This document shows positions 4,823 through 6,458 of a stretch of 6,458 nucleotides of DNA, piece after piece; the stretch's first letter is position 1; each line of letters opens with the position of its first letter. The DNA comes from Chloroflexota bacterium. Its GTDB lineage: Bacteria; Chloroflexota; Anaerolineae; Anaerolineales; Villigracilaceae. Location: contig JAKANW010000170.1 of NCBI GenBank assembly GCA_021823555.1, positions 1-6,458 on the forward strand. Direction: 5' to 3'. A program made the position numbers and the translations under genes. The notes beneath the pieces are model-generated. The model saw only the letters and a list, made by a program, of their open reading frames with translations, had not been told where the DNA came from and made no database searches.

Positions 4823-6458
4823 ATGGGCTTCTTCGCCGGACTTAACTCCGAAAAATATGACCGCCAATACTCCGACCGTGTGCTGGCTGGACGCATCGCG
4901 TCTTATTTTAAACCGCAGGTGCGCCGGCTAGCGGTCATTTCCGTGATTGTGGTGGTCATTTCGGCCATCTCCGCCGCGCTGCCGGTACTGATCGGCCATG
5001 TGGTGGATTTGCTCGGCGAGCAGCCATCCCTCTCCGCCATTTGGTGGATCGGCTTGGCATTGTTGGTGGTGGGTGTGGCTAGTTGGGGCTTCAACTGGGC
5101 GCGGCGCAGTCTCACCGTGCGCTCGGTGGGCGACATCGTGCTCCAGTTGCGCAGCCAGGCCTTCCATGCCGCGGCCGAACACGACCTCTCGTTCTACGAC
5201 CAATTCTCCTCCGGGCGCATTGTCAGCCGCATCACCTCCGACACGACCGACTTCGGACAGTTGGTGGTCATCCTCACCGACCTGGTTTCCCAAATGTTCC
5301 AGGCTATCCTGCTGGGCGTGATCCTCTTTCGCACCGAGTGGCACATGGCCCTGTTGATGGTCGGCTTCCTGCCGATCAGCTTCGGGTTTACGCTCGGTTT
5401 TCGCGCCCTCGCCCGTCGCGTGACCAAACGCGGGATGCAGGCCATGGCCGACGTCAATGCGGCTATCAAGGAGACAGTCAGCGGTATCGCCATCGCCAAG
5501 AACTTCCGCCAGGAGGAGAGCATTTTCGGCATCTTCGACGCGGCCAACCAGACATCCTACAACGTGAACGTGCAGCGCGGCGTCGTGCTCTCGCTGGTCT
5601 TTCCAATCCTCAACGCGATGGGCGGCATCTTCACCGGCATCCTCGTTTACACTGGCGGTCTGTCCATCGACAAGGGCATCATCACCGCGGGCGCGTGGTA
5701 CCTTTTTATTCTCAGCCTCGACAACTTCATGTTCCCGATCCAAAATCTGTCCGCGTTCTGGGCGCAGATCCAGCAGGGATTGGCCGCGGCTGAACGCGTC
5801 TTCGCGTTGATCGACGCGGACCCGGCGGTGGTCCAGGTGGATGCGCAGCCGGTGACGCGTCTGCGCGGCGAGATTCGGTTCGAGAATTTAGGGTTTCGCT
5901 ACAAGGATGAAGAGCCGATCCTGCGTGACTTCAACCTGGTCATCCGCTCCGGGGAGAACCTGGCCCTGGTGGGACATACCGGTGCTGGTAAATCATCCAT
6001 CGCCAAGTTGATCGCCCGTTTCTACGAGTTTCAGTCCGGCCGCCTGGCCATTGACGGGCGCGACGTCCGCACCTTCGACCTGCAATCCTACCGGCGGCAA
6101 TTGGGCATCGTTTCGCAGGTGCCGTTCCTGTTTTCGGGGACGGTGGCTGAGAATATCCGTTACGCCGCGCCGGAGGTGACCGACGCGGGAATTTTGCGGC
6201 TGGCCCGTCAGATTGGCGACGGGGAGTGGCTGGAAACTCTGCCCGAAGGGTTGGAGACGCAGGTCGGCGAACGCGGCAACCGCCTGTCGATGGGCCAACG
6301 CCAGTTGGTCGCGTTGATGCGGGTGCTCGTTCAAAATCCGGCCATCTTCATCCTTGACGAAGCCACCGCCAGTATCGATCCGTTTACCGAGTGGCAGATC
6401 CAGCAGGCGCTGGGACTGATCCTCAAGAATGCCACCAGCATTCTGATTGCGCACCGTC
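4823..6458 (+). CDS. ABC exporter half-transporter, catalytic subunit (3' end outside window)
   Basis: The frame is open from the ATG at 4823 to the window edge: 545 complete codons, with perhaps 40-60 residues missing by comparison with its neighbour. Hydrophobic segments fall at about 36-60, 72-92, 146-169, 174-195, 257-285 and 291-313. Nucleotide-binding motifs are A-loop Y360, Walker A GHTGAGKS (G384-S391, K390), Q-loop Q432, signature LSMGQ (488-492), Walker B IFILDE (D512 with catalytic E513) and H-loop H544. All have the same residue numbers as in the preceding protein. The catalytic Glu is present but the third signature residue is Met instead of Gly, complementary to the defects in the first subunit. 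In the heterodimer, its Walker motifs with the partner's LSGGQ would make the active site. The start has no ribosome binding site; it is chosen because it is the first ATG in the frame and gives a usual N-terminal length. Confidence 0.9.
   Translation, partial: MGFFAGLNSEKYDRQYSDRVLAGRIASYFKPQVRRLAVISVIVVVISAISAALPVLIGHVVDLLGEQPSLSAIWWIGLALLVVGVASWGFNWARRSLTVRSVGDIVLQLRSQAFHAAAEHDLSFYDQFSSGRIVSRITSDTTDFGQLVVILTDLVSQMFQAILLGVILFRTEWHMALLMVGFLPISFGFTLGFRALARRVTKRGMQAMADVNAAIKETVSGIAIAKNFRQEESIFGIFDAANQTSYNVNVQRGVVLSLVFPILNAMGGIFTGILVYTGGLSIDKGIITAGAWYLFILSLDNFMFPIQNLSAFWAQIQQGLAAAERVFALIDADPAVVQVDAQPVTRLRGEIRFENLGFRYKDEEPILRDFNLVIRSGENLALVGHTGAGKSSIAKLIARFYEFQSGRLAIDGRDVRTFDLQSYRRQLGIVSQVPFLFSGTVAENIRYAAPEVTDAGILRLARQIGDGEWLETLPEGLETQVGERGNRLSMGQRQLVALMRVLVQNPAIFILDEATASIDPFTEWQIQQALGLILKNATSILIAHR

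Noticed and set aside
4928..5743. A 271-codon minus-strand open frame and a 236-codon plus-strand frame (5083-5793) inside the second ABC gene
   Set aside because: Both are low-complexity Asp/Glu/His- or Arg/Pro-rich shadows. The frame starting at 4823 encodes a full transporter with all ABC motifs across the same bases.

Overview
The window reads as ordinary bacterial chromosome with moderately high GC and tight gene packing. Several features would fit Chloroflexota, perhaps Anaerolineae: -10 boxes placed almost on top of start codons, genes without Shine-Dalgarno sites, and a degenerate 7-nt repeat filling an intergenic spacer. The taxonomic call is a low-to-moderate confidence inference, because no marker gene is present.

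Left block (1-1638): the end of a phosphate-uptake operon. The 3' half of pstB (PstABC ATPase) is followed after one base by a thioredoxin-type arsenate reductase (arsC), then by phoU. A 17-bp hairpin closes the block. Placing arsC between pstB and phoU makes physiological sense, since arsenate enters cells through phosphate transporters.

Middle block (1639-2972): a GNAT-family acetyltransferase gene whose perfect TATAAT box lies 7 nt before its ATG, implying a leaderless mRNA. Convergent to it, on the minus strand, is a 51-residue two-helix membrane protein with a strong Shine-Dalgarno site. A hairpin between the two genes has its U-tract on the minus-strand side. Upstream of the small gene is an 8-bp perfect inverted repeat.

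Right block (2973-6458): two consecutive plus-strand ABC exporter half-transporters (membrane domain followed by nucleotide-binding domain). The first is complete at 585 aa; the second runs off the window after 545 codons. Their nucleotide-binding motifs fall at identical residue numbers. The first has Asp at the catalytic Glu position but a canonical LSGGQ, while the second has the catalytic Glu but LSMGQ. This is the expected signature of a heterodimeric exporter with one degenerate ATP site. The 92-bp spacer between them is almost exactly 13 heptanucleotide units ending at the second ATG.

I see no tRNA, rRNA, CRISPR array, insertion sequence or phage gene. No clearly new multi-gene system is evident. 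The least conventional items are the heptamer spacer, the tiny membrane protein and the arsC insertion in the pst operon.
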